Shown: positions 51,944 to 61,582, counted from the stretch's first letter. The stretch is DNA of 64,000 bases from an uncultured Acidimicrobiales bacterium (GCA_958295925.1 CATQHL010000001.1:819931-883930); one strand, 5' to 3'. The notes: generated by a model from the letters alone, not told the origin. Numbers and translations: made by a program.

Positions 51944-54190
51944 TCAGCCCCTGGCGCCGGGCAGCACCCTGAAGGCGTCGTAGACGCTTTCTATCCTTCT
52001 CACAGCACGCAGCAGCGAGGCAATTTGAGCGCTGTCTGCGAGCTCGATGTCGAATCTCATCGTCGACGACCCGTCTGAGCCTGCCTGCGCGTCCACCCCC
52101 ACGATGTTCACCATTTGCTCCGAGATCGCCTCCGTGATGTCCCTGAGCAGCCCGGGGCGATCGAGCGCCCTGACCTCTGTGACAGCCACGTACGCCCTGG
52201 TCATCCCTTCTTCCCACTCCACATCAATAATCCGTCCGGCGTCCTCTGCCGATACCACCGAGTTGACGCAGTCGGACCGGTGAATCGACACCCCCCTGCC
52301 CCTGGTCACAAACCCGATGATCTGGTCGGGCGGAACCGGGGTGCAGCACCTTGCCAGGCGAACCCACACGTCACCCAGGCCTTCCACGTGCACGCCGGCA
52401 TCGGACGCTCCTGCTGAACGGCGTCGGTGCGAACGGAGACGATGGACGGTCGAGGAGACGCGCTCGGTGCTCTCCTCGCCGCCGCGCAGTTTCCTCCCGA
52501 CCTTTTCCACCACCGAAGCCGCCGATACCAGGTTTTCGCCGACAGCAACGAATAGAGCCTCCCTGTCGGCAAACTTGAGTTCCGCCGCCACTTCCCCAAG
52601 GGCGTCGGACTGAAGCACCGGGGCTACTGGAAGCGACTCCCTCCGCAGTTCCCTGGTGATGTCCTCCCTCCCGCGGTTCAGCGACTCGACGCGCCGCTCC
52701 CTCGAGAACCACTGACGGATGCGGCTGCGCGCGCGGTTGGTTGCAACGAACTTCAGCCAGTCCTGCGAAGGGCCTGCCTCAGGGTCTTTGGAAATCAGAA
52801 CCTCCACGGTGTCACCGGAGTCCAGCCCTGTGGAAAGGGCCACCAGCCGGCCGTTGACGCGTGCCCCGATGCAGCCGTGGCCCACCTCGGTGTGAATGGC
52901 GTAGGCGAAGTCAACAGTGGTTGCGCCGAGCGGCAGGGCCACCACGTTGCCCTGCGGGGTGAAGACAAACACCTCATCCTGCTCAAGTTCGAGCTTCAGA
53001 TTGCCCAGGAACTGTTCAGGGTCGTCCGCCTCCTCCGACCAGTCCACCAGCCTGCTGAGCCACGCCAGACCGCCATCCTGACCTGACCCCTTGTAATCCC
53101 AGTGCGCGGCCACTCCGTGCTCGGCGCGCTCGTGCATCTCGTGCGTGCGTATCTGAATCTCCAGGACCTTGCCCTGTGGCCCAACCACTGAGGTGTGCAG
53201 GCTCTGGTAGAGGTTGAACTTCGGCAAGGCGATGTAATCCTTGAACCTCCCCTGCACAGGTCGCCAGATGGCGTGGATCGAACCCAGGGCCGCATAACAG
53301 TCGCGAACGTCATCCACCACGATTCGCACACCCACAAGGTCGAATATCTCGCTGAACTCGCGGTTCTTGAGCACCATCTTCTCGTAGATGCTCCAGAGAT
53401 GCTTGGGGCGTCCCTCCACCTTCGCCCTTATGCCAATCTCCTCGAGGCGGTCAGTGAGTATCACGACGATCTGATCGATGAAGAGGTCGCGCTCGGGGGC
53501 TCGCTCCTCCACGAGGTGATCTATCTGTGCATACCACTTGGGGTGCAGGGCTGCGAACGCCAAGTCTTCGAGCTGGCTCTTGATCTCCGCCATCCCCAGC
53601 CGATGCGCAAGGGGGGCGTAGACGTCAATGGTCTCCTGCGAGATTCTCTGCTGCTTCAGCTGCGAAAGAGCGGCGAGGGTGCACATGTTGTGCAATCGGT
53701 CGGCCAGCTTGATGACTAGGACCCTGAGGTCTTTGGCCATCGACACCACCATCTTCCGCATAGAGGCGGCTTGATGCCCCTCGCTGCCAACAAACTCCAC
53801 CTTGTCCAGCTTCGTGACGCCGTCGACGATCTCGGCGACATCCTGACCGAACTCCCGGGAGAGGTCGGCGAGGTCGGCGGCGGTGTCCTCCACCACGTCG
53901 TGGAGCAGCGCAGCAGCCAGCGACGTGTCGTCGAGACCCAATCGGGCCACTATGCGGGCCACGTTCAGGGGGTGCTCCACGAAAGGTTCGCCTGAGAGCC
54001 GACGCTGGTGCTCGTGGGCCCTCGCCGACCATTCGTATGCCCGCTCTATGAGACCGGTGTCGGCCTTGGGGTGGCGGCTGAGAAACTCGGAGAGCAGGGG
54101 TTCGAGAGCCTTGTCGACCAGATTCCTTCTCCAGGCGGGTGCCCGATTGACTAACCCTGCGTCGACGCTCGCGGTCATCGTAACGCTCAT
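51944..54190 (-). CDS. relA: Bifunctional (p)ppGpp synthetase/hydrolase Rel
   Basis: A 748-residue alarmone enzyme that makes and degrades (p)ppGpp. The HD hydrolase domain (about 60-220) has LLHDVVEDT, and the synthetase domain (about 270-380) has RFKDYIALPKFNLYQSLHT, the RXKD form of bifunctional enzymes. The TGS (about 430-490) and C-terminal ACT domain (about 675-748) are present. I use the ATG at 54190, which overlaps the apt stop as ATGA; an upstream start would run 28 residues into apt. It is the last gene of the apt-rel pair. Confidence 0.95.
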   Translation of the reverse strand: MSVTMTASVDAGLVNRAPAWRRNLVDKALEPLLSEFLSRHPKADTGLIERAYEWSARAHEHQRRLSGEPFVEHPLNVARIVARLGLDDTSLAAALLHDVVEDTAADLADLSREFGQDVAEIVDGVTKLDKVEFVGSEGHQAASMRKMVVSMAKDLRVLVIKLADRLHNMCTLAALSQLKQQRISQETIDVYAPLAHRLGMAEIKSQLEDLAFAALHPKWYAQIDHLVEERAPERDLFIDQIVVILTDRLEEIGIRAKVEGRPKHLWSIYEKMVLKNREFSEIFDLVGVRIVVDDVRDCYAALGSIHAIWRPVQGRFKDYIALPKFNLYQSLHTSVVGPQGKVLEIQIRTHEMHERAEHGVAAHWDYKGSGQDGGLAWLSRLVDWSEEADDPEQFLGNLKLELEQDEVFVFTPQGNVVALPLGATTVDFAYAIHTEVGHGCIGARVNGRLVALSTGLDSGDTVEVLISKDPEAGPSQDWLKFVATNRARSRIRQWFSRERRVESLNRGREDITRELRRESLPVAPVLQSDALGEVAAELKFADREALFVAVGENLVSAASVVEKVGRKLRGGEESTERVSSTVHRLRSHRRRSAGASDAGVHVEGLGDVWVRLARCCTPVPPDQIIGFVTRGRGVSIHRSDCVNSVVSAEDAGRIIDVEWEEGMTRAYVAVTEVRALDRPGLLRDITEAISEQMVNIVGVDAQAGSDGSSTMRFDIELADSAQIASLLRAVRRIESVYDAFRVLPGARG

Positions 54191-54735
54191 GCGTAGCTCA
54201 CAAGGGTCTCGACCCTGTGCCCCGGCAGGCGTTCTCTTCCGCGCAGGAAGAGCAGTTCGATTAGGAACGTGCAACCCGCGACCTCCCCGTCGGCTCTCTG
54301 AATCAACTCGCAGGCGGCCGATGCCGTCCCACCGGTGGCCAGCACATCGTCCACCACCAGCACGCGGCTGCCCGGCAGGAAGGCGTCAATGTGCATCTCG
54401 AGGCGACCGGTGCCGTACTCGAGGGTGTACTCAACCCCCGTGGTTTTGGCGGGAAGCTTGCCAGGCTTGCGGATGGGCACGAATCCCACGCCAAGCCGCT
54501 CGGCCACGGCCACCCCGAACGCGAACCCCCTGGCCTCCACCGCCGCAACGCAATTGACCCTCTCCCCGACAAAGGGCGCTGCGAGGGCGTTTACCCCGAC
54601 CGAAAGCGCCTCGGGGTCGGCGAGCATCGGGGTTATGTCCTTAAACAGCACTCCAGGGCTGGGAAAGTCGGGCACGTCCCTGATCAGGGATCGAATAAGC
54701 CCCTCGGCAGGGAGGAGTTCAGGATTCAAGGACAA
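54187..54735 (-). CDS. apt: Adenine phosphoribosyltransferase
   Basis: A 182-residue purine salvage enzyme that makes AMP from adenine and PRPP. The N-terminal RDVPDFPSPGVLFKDITPML and the PRPP-binding VLVVDDVLATGGTASA are characteristic. Its stop is coupled to relA. The order secD-secF-apt-relA is conserved in Actinobacteria. Confidence 0.95.
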   Translation of the reverse strand: MSLNPELLPAEGLIRSLIRDVPDFPSPGVLFKDITPMLADPEALSVGVNALAAPFVGERVNCVAAVEARGFAFGVAVAERLGVGFVPIRKPGKLPAKTTGVEYTLEYGTGRLEMHIDAFLPGSRVLVVDDVLATGGTASAACELIQRADGEVAGCTFLIELLFLRGRERLPGHRVETLVSYA

Positions 54736-54750
54736 GATTCCCTCAGTGCG

Positions 54751-55875
54751 TCACTTGCGCTTCTTTTTCCGCGGGCGGGGCGGATGGGTGCGCTTAGTTG
54801 TGACCTTTGATTCGGTCAGCGGCCCCCTGAACGACCTGTCCTTCCCGGTGCGCGGCGACTGCGAACGCCTAGGCGCCTTCATGATCTCCCCGGTAGAGGC
54901 ACCAATGTGCTCGCCTGTCGCCCTCTTGTGCAGCCAGGCAACCAAGGGGGTCGCCACAAAGAGCGATGAGTAGGTGCCGGCTATGAGTCCGATCAGCAGG
55001 GCAAGGGAGAACTCCTGGAGCGTCACCGCACCGAGTATGAACCGCCCGATTACCAGCAGGGCAACTATCGGCAGAACGGAAGTCACCGTAGTGTTCACCG
55101 AGCGCATGAACACCTCGTTGGCAGAGCGGACAATCACGGTCTGGTAGGGCTCATTGAGCTTGTCGGCGTTGTCGCGGATCCTGTCGAAGACCACGAGCGT
55201 GTCATACAGGGAATAACCCAGGATGGTGAGAAAGGCGATGACCGTGGCTGGTGTCACCTCGATTCCAAACAAGGCATAAATCCCCACGGTCACGACAATG
55301 TCGTGCCCAACGGCCACAAGCGCCGCCAGCGACATCTTCCACTCAAGGCGCAGCCAGATATAGATGGCGATGACCACAAAGAACACGATCAGGGCCAGAC
55401 GGGCTGCGCCGGTAATCTGCTGCCCCCAGGAAGGGCCGACCGCCGAAGTGGAGATGTCCGAGACCTCCAGGCCCCCCACCTCAGCAAGCGCCCTGGTCAC
55501 CGCCTCCACCTCGGCGGAGTCACTCGCGGCAACCTCGGCCCGTACTCGGGTTGTCCCGCCCGCCAACTGCTGGATGCGTGCATCCGCCTGCCCAAGAGGC
55601 GACAGCGCCGAACGCACTTCAGCAACGTCGGAATCCCCCAGGTTCGCCTCCCAAGTGACTCCTCCCTCGAACTCGATCCCCAGGTTGAGGCCGCCGATGA
55701 GCCAAGCCCCGCCCGACGTGAGCAGCACGAGCAGCGACAAGACCGCCGAGCGTCGCCAGAGGCGAGGGAAGTCGAAGTTGACGTCGTTTCGGTAGAGGCG
55801 AGAAAGCCGGGAACGCCACCCGCCGCCGTTGGGGGGTGAACCCCCGTTTGCCTCAATCAATGTTTGAGTGCTCAA
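54751..55875 (-). CDS. secF: Protein translocase subunit SecF
   Basis: A 374-residue subunit of the SecDF complex, which uses the proton gradient to assist export. It has six predicted helices, with the first near residues 45-65, a periplasmic loop, and the family blocks GIEFEGGVTWE and TVIAFLTILGYSLYDTLVVFDRIRDN. The C-terminal 60 residues are basic and low-complexity. It overlaps secD by four bases. Confidence 0.95.
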   Translation of the reverse strand: MSTQTLIEANGGSPPNGGGWRSRLSRLYRNDVNFDFPRLWRRSAVLSLLVLLTSGGAWLIGGLNLGIEFEGGVTWEANLGDSDVAEVRSALSPLGQADARIQQLAGGTTRVRAEVAASDSAEVEAVTRALAEVGGLEVSDISTSAVGPSWGQQITGAARLALIVFFVVIAIYIWLRLEWKMSLAALVAVGHDIVVTVGIYALFGIEVTPATVIAFLTILGYSLYDTLVVFDRIRDNADKLNEPYQTVIVRSANEVFMRSVNTTVTSVLPIVALLVIGRFILGAVTLQEFSLALLIGLIAGTYSSLFVATPLVAWLHKRATGEHIGASTGEIMKAPRRSQSPRTGKDRSFRGPLTESKVTTKRTHPPRPRKKKRK

Positions 55876-57485
55876 GCTCGCGCTCCCGCCGAAACTGTGG
55901 ACGGCGGCATTCCCACCAGATTGGGCCTGTGGCGGGCACGCCTGGCCAGCATCCGCACCACCGGACGCAGGAAGAAGTAGGTGGCTACCAGGTCAAGAAT
56001 TGAGGCGATTGCCAGCATCGCGGCGAAGCCCCGAACCGAGCCGATGGTGAGCAGCCAGAGAATGCCCGCCCCGATGAGCATAGCCAGGTTTGCCCAGAAG
56101 ATGGTCTTGAACGCCACGGGGAAAGACTGATCCACGGCGCTGCGCAACGTCTGCCCGCGTCGGATGTCCTCTTTAAGATGCTCAAAGTAGACAACGTTTG
56201 AGTCGAGAGAGACACCTACGGCAACGATCAGCCCTGTCACTCCGGCAAGCGTGAGGGCCAGCCCGAGGTGGGCCGACAGGAACGAGAGAATCACCCAGAG
56301 CAGAACCCCTGAGACGGCCAGGCTCCCGATTGCGGCCAATCCCAGCAGGCGGTAGTAGGAGATCATGTAAATCGCCACCAACCCCAGACCCACTAATCCC
56401 GCAATCAGCCCGGCTTTCAGATCGTCGCGCCCCAAAGTGGCTGAGACTGTTCGCACCAGGCCGCTCTCGGCCGGATCGGCGAACTCCAGGGGCAAGGCGC
56501 CGTAGTCAAGCACCAGGGCAAGTTCACGGGCTTCATCCTCGGAGAACTCGCCCGATATGACGATTTCATCGCGCTTGAACTCCGGCGCCCTTATGAGCGG
56601 GGCCGACTGAACCACATGGTCGAGAACCACGGCCAGCCGTCCGCTGGAGGTGGTGATGTCCCCTGTTACCGAACTGCGCGTGGACGCCCCGGGGCAAATC
56701 CCCTGAACGGCGCGATAGCAGATGCTCGCAGCCTCGTTGAACTTGTCGATGCCCTCGGGCCCCTCGCGCGCGGTGATTTGAACGTACCAGCGAGCACCTG
56801 TCAGGACTGCCTGGGCGCCTTCCAGGGAAGCCCCTGTGAAAAGGGACGGCCCCAGTTGGTAGCGGCCCCGCTCTTCGTCCGCTTCGGGGTCTAAAGGCAG
56901 GATCACTTCAACATCGGGGGCGTCCTCCTCGGGGGGAGTGAGTTCGCTGCTGTAAATCTTCAAATTGGCAAGGGCGAGGAGCCTTTCCTCTGCGGCTTTC
57001 TCAGCGTCCGCCGCCGCGTCCGCCGCCGCCGCTTCCTCCCCCGCGTCCTCCCCGGCCGCGTCCTCCCCCGCGTCCTCCCTGGCCATGTCCTCGGTGGCCT
57101 CTCTTTCCCGCCGCAACCGGGCCGCCTCCTCGACGGACGCCTCCGAGACCGGCCCTGCCAGGACGGGGCGAAAGCGCAGCTCCGCTGTTTGCCCAATCAG
57201 GTTTACGGCGCGTTCCTGGTCTTGAACACCGGGAAGCTGGGCGACGATGTTGATCCCCTGAAGGGTTATGTCGGGCTCTGCCACCCCCAGCGCGTCAACG
57301 CGGTCACGAATGATTTCCAGCGACTTCTCAAGAGCCTCGGGCGTGACCAGGTCGGGGTTCTTGGGCTGGAGCACCACCTCCACGCCACCCTGCAAATCCA
57401 GACCCAGCAGGGGAGCCTGACCAGTGATCAGGTTCCCTGCGAGGAAACCAAGAGTAATCAACCCTATGCCGATGAGGGATTTCAC
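55872..57485 (-). CDS. secD: Protein translocase subunit SecD with acidic insertion
   Basis: A 537-residue SecD. GLDLQGGVEVVLQ (residues 28-40) and the C-terminal SLDSNVVYFEHLKEDIR block are family hallmarks. In the first periplasmic region a stretch from about 115 to 170 is rich in Ala, Glu, Asp and Arg (AREDAGEDAAGEDAGEEAAA) and looks disordered. Some SecD proteins of high-GC hosts have similar inserts; here it stems from an internal GC-rich repeat. It is upstream of secF and downstream of yajC on the same strand. Confidence 0.95.
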   Translation of the reverse strand: MKSLIGIGLITLGFLAGNLITGQAPLLGLDLQGGVEVVLQPKNPDLVTPEALEKSLEIIRDRVDALGVAEPDITLQGINIVAQLPGVQDQERAVNLIGQTAELRFRPVLAGPVSEASVEEAARLRREREATEDMAREDAGEDAAGEDAGEEAAAADAAADAEKAAEERLLALANLKIYSSELTPPEEDAPDVEVILPLDPEADEERGRYQLGPSLFTGASLEGAQAVLTGARWYVQITAREGPEGIDKFNEAASICYRAVQGICPGASTRSSVTGDITTSSGRLAVVLDHVVQSAPLIRAPEFKRDEIVISGEFSEDEARELALVLDYGALPLEFADPAESGLVRTVSATLGRDDLKAGLIAGLVGLGLVAIYMISYYRLLGLAAIGSLAVSGVLLWVILSFLSAHLGLALTLAGVTGLIVAVGVSLDSNVVYFEHLKEDIRRGQTLRSAVDQSFPVAFKTIFWANLAMLIGAGILWLLTIGSVRGFAAMLAIASILDLVATYFFLRPVVRMLARRARHRPNLVGMPPSTVSAGARA

Positions 57486-57514
57486 CGGAAGCCCCCAAGG
57501 AGCCTATGAGTTGA

Positions 57515-57904
57515 CTAGTCCGTCTTTTTGCCGTCGTCGTAGTCTTCGGCGCTGTAGGTGATCCTCTCGGCGATGGATTCACGCGACACCTTGATCTCCA
57601 CGGAATCGTCGATAGCAATAAACACCGTCTGCTGATCGAAGCGGATAACCCTTCCATAAATTCCGCTGGTGAGAAGCACCTCGTCGCCTACCTCTATTTG
57701 CTTGAGCATTTCGCGGCGCATCTTCGCCTTGCGCTGCTGCGGACGCATGAGCACGAACCAGAGGATGGCAATAAAGGCGATGGGAAGTATCCAACCGGTC
57801 CAATTCGTGCCGCTTCTTTCCTCTGTGCCGGTGCTTTGAGCGATGCAGCCCGAAGCAAGCAGGCTTCCTCCTACTAATACGAGAGTAAAAAGCAGACTCT
57901 TCAA
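57515..57904 (-). CDS. yajC: YajC-like preprotein translocase subunit, predicted lipoprotein
   Basis: The TTG at 57904 is preceded by GGAGG four bases upstream and gives a 129-residue protein; an upstream ATG lacks such a site. The protein opens with MKSLLFTLVLVGGSLLASGC, a textbook lipoprotein signal with the lipobox cysteine at residue 20. A membrane segment (about 37-55) and the YajC core RPQQRKAKMRREML, then GDEVLLTSGIYGRV, follow. Normal YajC has only one helix and no lipobox. It is next to secD. The lipid anchor is predicted from sequence only. Confidence 0.8.
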   Translation of the reverse strand: MKSLLFTLVLVGGSLLASGCIAQSTGTEERSGTNWTGWILPIAFIAILWFVLMRPQQRKAKMRREMLKQIEVGDEVLLTSGIYGRVIRFDQQTVFIAIDDSVEIKVSRESIAERITYSAEDYDDGKKTD

Positions 57905-58025
57905 GTGACCTCCCACGGCGATAGGCGAATTCGGAATATCCATGCCGAAAATCTCCAATGATGTTCTAGCGGACAGCCTAGCCTCACCCAGGGCTCCTTT
58001 AGCTCAAGGAAGTCCGTCGCCGACC

Positions 58026-59051
58026 TCAGTCAAACAGGGACCGGCCCGCAGGATCCGGTGCTACGAGCCCCAGATGCTCCCACGCAGCAGGCAATGCCAC
58101 CCTCCCGCGCGGGGTGCGCATCAGAAGCCCCTGCTGGATCAGGAACGGCTCGTAGACATCCTCTACAGTCTCCGCGGGTTCGCTCACGCTGATGGCAAGG
58201 GTTGAAAGACCGACCGGCCCGCCGCCGAAACCGACGCAGACTGCGCGCAGAATGGAGCGATCCTGGCGGTCCAGCCCCCTCTCATCTATGCCGAACGTCT
58301 CCAGAGCCTCTCCTGCTGAGACCTCGTCCACCTTGCCGTCGCCCTCAACCAGGGCAAAGTCACGCACCAGGGAGAGCAGGCGGTTTGCGATACGAGGGGT
58401 GCCACGCGAGCGTCGGGCTATCTCCCCTGCCGCCGCTGTGGTGATGTCAACGTCCAGGATGTCCGCTGACCGCAAGACGATTATCTCCAGATCGTCGGGG
58501 GGGTAGTAGTCGAGGCGGGACACGAGGCCGAAGCGGTCGCGCAGAGGGCCGGTGATGAGCGCCGTGCGGGTGGTGGCGGCCACAAGGGTGAAGCGTGTCA
58601 GCTGCAGCGGAATCGTTCGGGCGGCCGGTCCCTTGCCGAGGACGATGTCGACCCGGAAGTCCTCCATGGCGGGGTAGAGGACCTCCTCCACTGCGCGGTT
58701 GAGGCGGTGTATCTCGTCGATAAACAGGACGTCCCCGTCGGAGAGCTTTGTGAGGATGGCCGCCAGGTCGCCCGCCCGCTCGAGGGCAGGGCCGGAGGTC
58801 ACGGAGATGGACGCGCCCATCTCAGCGGCCACGATTCCGGCCAGCGTGGTCTTGCCCAGTCCGGGCGGGCCCGCGAAGAGTTGGTGGCAGACGGGCTCTT
58901 CGCGGGCCCTGGCAGCCCGGCAGACAATGTTGAGGTGCCGCTTTATGTCGCCCTGCCCGATGAAGTCGGCCAGGCGGCGGGGACGCAGGCCCTGCCTGTC
59001 GACCCACTCGTCGAGGTCACTGGGCTGGGCGCTTAGCACCTCATCGCGCAT
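58026..59051 (-). CDS. ruvB: Holliday junction helicase RuvB
   Basis: A 341-residue AAA+ motor that drives branch migration. Walker A GPPGLGKTTLA, Walker B LFIDEIHRLN, sensor region ATTRTALITGPLRDRFG and the C-terminal winged helix with the LLMRTPRGRVAL block are present. It is two bases after ruvA. Length is normal. Confidence 0.97.
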   Translation of the reverse strand: MRDEVLSAQPSDLDEWVDRQGLRPRRLADFIGQGDIKRHLNIVCRAARAREEPVCHQLFAGPPGLGKTTLAGIVAAEMGASISVTSGPALERAGDLAAILTKLSDGDVLFIDEIHRLNRAVEEVLYPAMEDFRVDIVLGKGPAARTIPLQLTRFTLVAATTRTALITGPLRDRFGLVSRLDYYPPDDLEIIVLRSADILDVDITTAAAGEIARRSRGTPRIANRLLSLVRDFALVEGDGKVDEVSAGEALETFGIDERGLDRQDRSILRAVCVGFGGGPVGLSTLAISVSEPAETVEDVYEPFLIQQGLLMRTPRGRVALPAAWEHLGLVAPDPAGRSLFD

Positions 59052-59053
59052 GC

Positions 59054-59647
59054 CTATGCGGCGCCTCCGAGCCGCTGCAGGGCAAGTCTCAGCAGTTCCG
59101 CCTCGTCACCTTCGTCGGGAAGCCCGGCCAGGGCCGTCTGAACCCTCTCAGGCCGGTATCCCAAACCCACCAGCGCCTCCCGCAGATCTGCGTGAAGCCC
59201 TGAAGCAGCCGGTGCTGCCGCCTGCGCCGCCACCGAAAGGCCAGGGACGTCGAGGCAGGCCTGGAGTTCCACCAGGAGGCGCTGCGCCGTCTTGACCCCG
59301 ATGCCTGGAACGAGTGTCAGGGCGTCCACGTCGGCGTTGGCCAGCAGTCTCTGGAGAGAGGCGTAGTTGTGGGTGTCCATAATCGACATCGCCAATGACG
59401 GCCCGACCCTGTTGGCTTCCAGCAACGCCTCAAACAGGCGGCGCTCGCCCACGGAGGCAAACCCGTAGAGCGACTCCGTCTCCGCCTTGTTGTAATGATG
59501 AACATACAACAGCAATTCCGCGCCTTCGCCAAGGGTTTCTCGCAGGGTGCGCGCCGAGACCGACACCCGGTATCCGACGCCACCCACCTCAAGGAGAACC
59601 TCCTCGGAGGAGCGCTCCAGAATGCGTCCGCGCAGCGAGCCAATCAC
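59054..59647 (-). CDS. ruvA: Holliday junction complex subunit RuvA
   Basis: A 197-residue tetrameric junction-binding protein. An N-terminal OB domain (MIGSLRGRI), helix-hairpin-helix blocks (VPGIGVKTAQRLLVEL) and a C-terminal domain that contacts RuvB (EALVGLGYRPERVQTAL) are seen. It overlaps ruvC by four bases. Confidence 0.95.
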   Translation of the reverse strand: MIGSLRGRILERSSEEVLLEVGGVGYRVSVSARTLRETLGEGAELLLYVHHYNKAETESLYGFASVGERRLFEALLEANRVGPSLAMSIMDTHNYASLQRLLANADVDALTLVPGIGVKTAQRLLVELQACLDVPGLSVAAQAAAPAASGLHADLREALVGLGYRPERVQTALAGLPDEGDEAELLRLALQRLGGAA

Positions 59648-60135
59648 CTTGCTGCTGCCGGAGTGCTGCGGCTGTGCGCAAGGTAGCAGAGTGCCACAGC
59701 AGCAGCGTCGGAGACATCAGGGGGGCGCAGCGGCTGTGTCAAGCCAAGCAGCGACTGCACCATCCGGGTCACCTGTTGCTTGTCGGCGCGTCCGTAACCA
59801 CAAACGGCGAGCTTTATTTCGCTGGGCGGGAATTCACGCACCATCACGCCCGCCTTGGCGGCCTCCGCCATTACCACTCCGGCGGCCTGTGCGACTCTGA
59901 TTGCGGTACGGGCATTCGCCCCGAAGATCAGCCTCTCCACGGCCACGGCGTTCGGCCTCAACTCTTCGATGAGAGAAGAGACCTCCTTCTGGATCTCGGC
60001 TAGGCGATCCGGCGGCGCGTCGGAAGGCGAAGTGCGAACAACCCCTGCCGCAAGGGCCGACTGGACGCCTCCCCGCTCCTCTACGCAGCAGTATCCGCAG
60101 CGGGTGAGACCCGGATCAACCCCCAGAACAAGCAC
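59644..60135 (-). CDS. ruvC: Holliday junction endonuclease RuvC
   Basis: A 163-residue resolvase with an RNase-H-like fold. The N-terminal GVDPGLTRCGY holds the first catalytic acid; the VERLIFGANARTAIRVAQAAGV block and the DAAAVALCYL segment hold the others. It starts with ATG and is coupled to ruvA by overlapping ends. The gene follows yebC with about 100 bases between, without a clear hairpin. Confidence 0.95.
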   Translation of the reverse strand: MLVLGVDPGLTRCGYCCVEERGGVQSALAAGVVRTSPSDAPPDRLAEIQKEVSSLIEELRPNAVAVERLIFGANARTAIRVAQAAGVVMAEAAKAGVMVREFPPSEIKLAVCGYGRADKQQVTRMVQSLLGLTQPLRPPDVSDAAAVALCYLAHSRSTPAAAR

Positions 60136-60236
60136 ATTACAAGACTAGACCGCCGCCATTCCCCCACCGGAACACCCCTCCACCCCAAGGGGCAGGCAGC
60201 GAGGTTCGGTCGCCGGGAGCCATTGAGGCAAGCCGC

Positions 60237-60992
60237 TCAAGCTTTTTTGGCCACTTGGCTGAGGAGCACGTCTGAGATGTCAAAGTTGGAGTAGACGGCC
60301 TGCACGTCGTCGTGGTCGTCTAGCAGGTCGACGACATTCAGCACCGCCTTTGCGTCGGCGGCTGAGGACACCGGCACCTCCTGGGTGGCAAGCATGGTCA
60401 CCTCTGCGGAGGTGACGGGGATTCCCGCCTCCTCGAGGGCGGAGCGCAACGACGCCAACGATGACGGCCCGCAAATTACCTGCCAGCCGCCCGGCGCTTC
60501 AGCGACATCGTCGGCCGCGGCTTCGAGGGCGGTGAGCAGGAGGGCATCCTCTTCCGCCGAGGCGTCCACGTGCACCACCCCGGTGCGTCGGAACTGCCAG
60601 AGCACCGAGCCTGGCTCGGCAAACGAACCACCATTGCGGGTGAGTATCGAGCGGATTTCCGAGTTGGTGCGGTTTCGGTTGTCGGTAAGCACCTCGACGT
60701 AGAGCGCCACGCCGGCCGGGGCGTATCCCTCGTAGGTGACCGACTCGTAGGAAACTCCTTCAAGTTCGCCCGTTCCTCGCTTGATGGCCCGTTCAATGGT
60801 GTCGACGGGCACGGAGTTGTCCCGAGCCTTCTGGTACATCGTCCGCAGGCTGGGGTTGGAGTCAAGATCGCCTCCGCCGAGCCTGGCAGCGACCTCAACC
60901 TGACGAATTAGGCGAGCGAAGAGTTTGCCGCGACGAGCATCGGCCGCCCCCTTCCGGTGCTTGATGGTCGCCCATTTTGAGTGTCCCGACAT
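60237..60992 (-). CDS. yebC: YebC/PmpR-family regulator or translation factor
   Basis: A 251-residue protein of the YebC family. The ATG at 60992 has GAGGAGG seven bases upstream and gives the standard MSGHSKWATIKHRKGAADA opening. Blocks GGGDLDSNPSLRTMYQKARDNSVPVDTI and YEGYAPAGVALYVEVLTDNRNRT are diagnostic. Members act as transcription regulators or assist translation of proline-rich stretches. Its start overlaps the pdxT stop (TGATG). Confidence 0.95.
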   Translation of the reverse strand: MSGHSKWATIKHRKGAADARRGKLFARLIRQVEVAARLGGGDLDSNPSLRTMYQKARDNSVPVDTIERAIKRGTGELEGVSYESVTYEGYAPAGVALYVEVLTDNRNRTNSEIRSILTRNGGSFAEPGSVLWQFRRTGVVHVDASAEEDALLLTALEAAADDVAEAPGGWQVICGPSSLASLRSALEEAGIPVTSAEVTMLATQEVPVSSAADAKAVLNVVDLLDDHDDVQAVYSNFDISDVLLSQVAKKA

Positions 60993-61582
60993 CAGAATTC
61001 CTCCTCGCAAAAAAGCCTGTGCAACCTCAAGTCGCCTGACAATTCGGGGTGGAACGTGCTGGCCAGCACGTTGCTGTTCCTGCATAGCACCGCCCGACCT
61101 TGAAACGAAGCCAGCACTTCCACCCCGGCACCAGCGTGTTCGACTATCGGCGAGCGGATGAACACCCCGTGAAACCTGGGCGCCCCCAGGACGGCAACGC
61201 TCAGGTCCGCTTCGAACGAGTCCACCTGCGTGCCGTAGGCGTTGCGGCGCACCTTAAGGTCAATCGCCCCCAGACAGTGCTGATCTTTGCGCCCGTCCAC
61301 CACCTCGGAAGCCAGGAGTATCATCCCTGCACACGTCCCAAGAGTCGGCAGACCCTCGGCCAGGCGCTCTTTCAAGGGGGTGAGGAGATCGTTGGCCACC
61401 AGCATCTTGGAGATGGTCGTTGATTCCCCGCCTGGGATTACAAGGCGGCCGACATCCGCCAGTTCCCGTGGGCCGCGCACCGCAACAGCGGCGGTTCCCA
61501 GTTCCTTAAGTGCCGAGAGGTGCAGATCTGCGGCGCCCTGAAGCGCCAGCACCCCGACTTTCACCGGGCTTTCACCAGGCAC
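60992..61582 (-). CDS. pdxT: Pyridoxal 5'-phosphate synthase glutaminase PdxT
   Basis: A 196-residue class I glutaminase that feeds ammonia to PdxS. GGES, GTCAGMILLA (catalytic Cys) and the C-terminal FHPEL (His, Glu) form the catalytic triad. It is coupled to yebC by a TGATG overlap and follows pdxS by 57 bases. Confidence 0.95.
   Translation of the reverse strand: MPGESPVKVGVLALQGAADLHLSALKELGTAAVAVRGPRELADVGRLVIPGGESTTISKMLVANDLLTPLKERLAEGLPTLGTCAGMILLASEVVDGRKDQHCLGAIDLKVRRNAYGTQVDSFEADLSVAVLGAPRFHGVFIRSPIVEHAGAGVEVLASFQGRAVLCRNSNVLASTFHPELSGDLRLHRLFCEEEF

Noticed and set aside
54191-54274. A longer start for relA, adding 28 residues.
   Set aside because: The addition overlaps the apt coding sequence in another frame; the ATG overlapping the apt stop is the better start.
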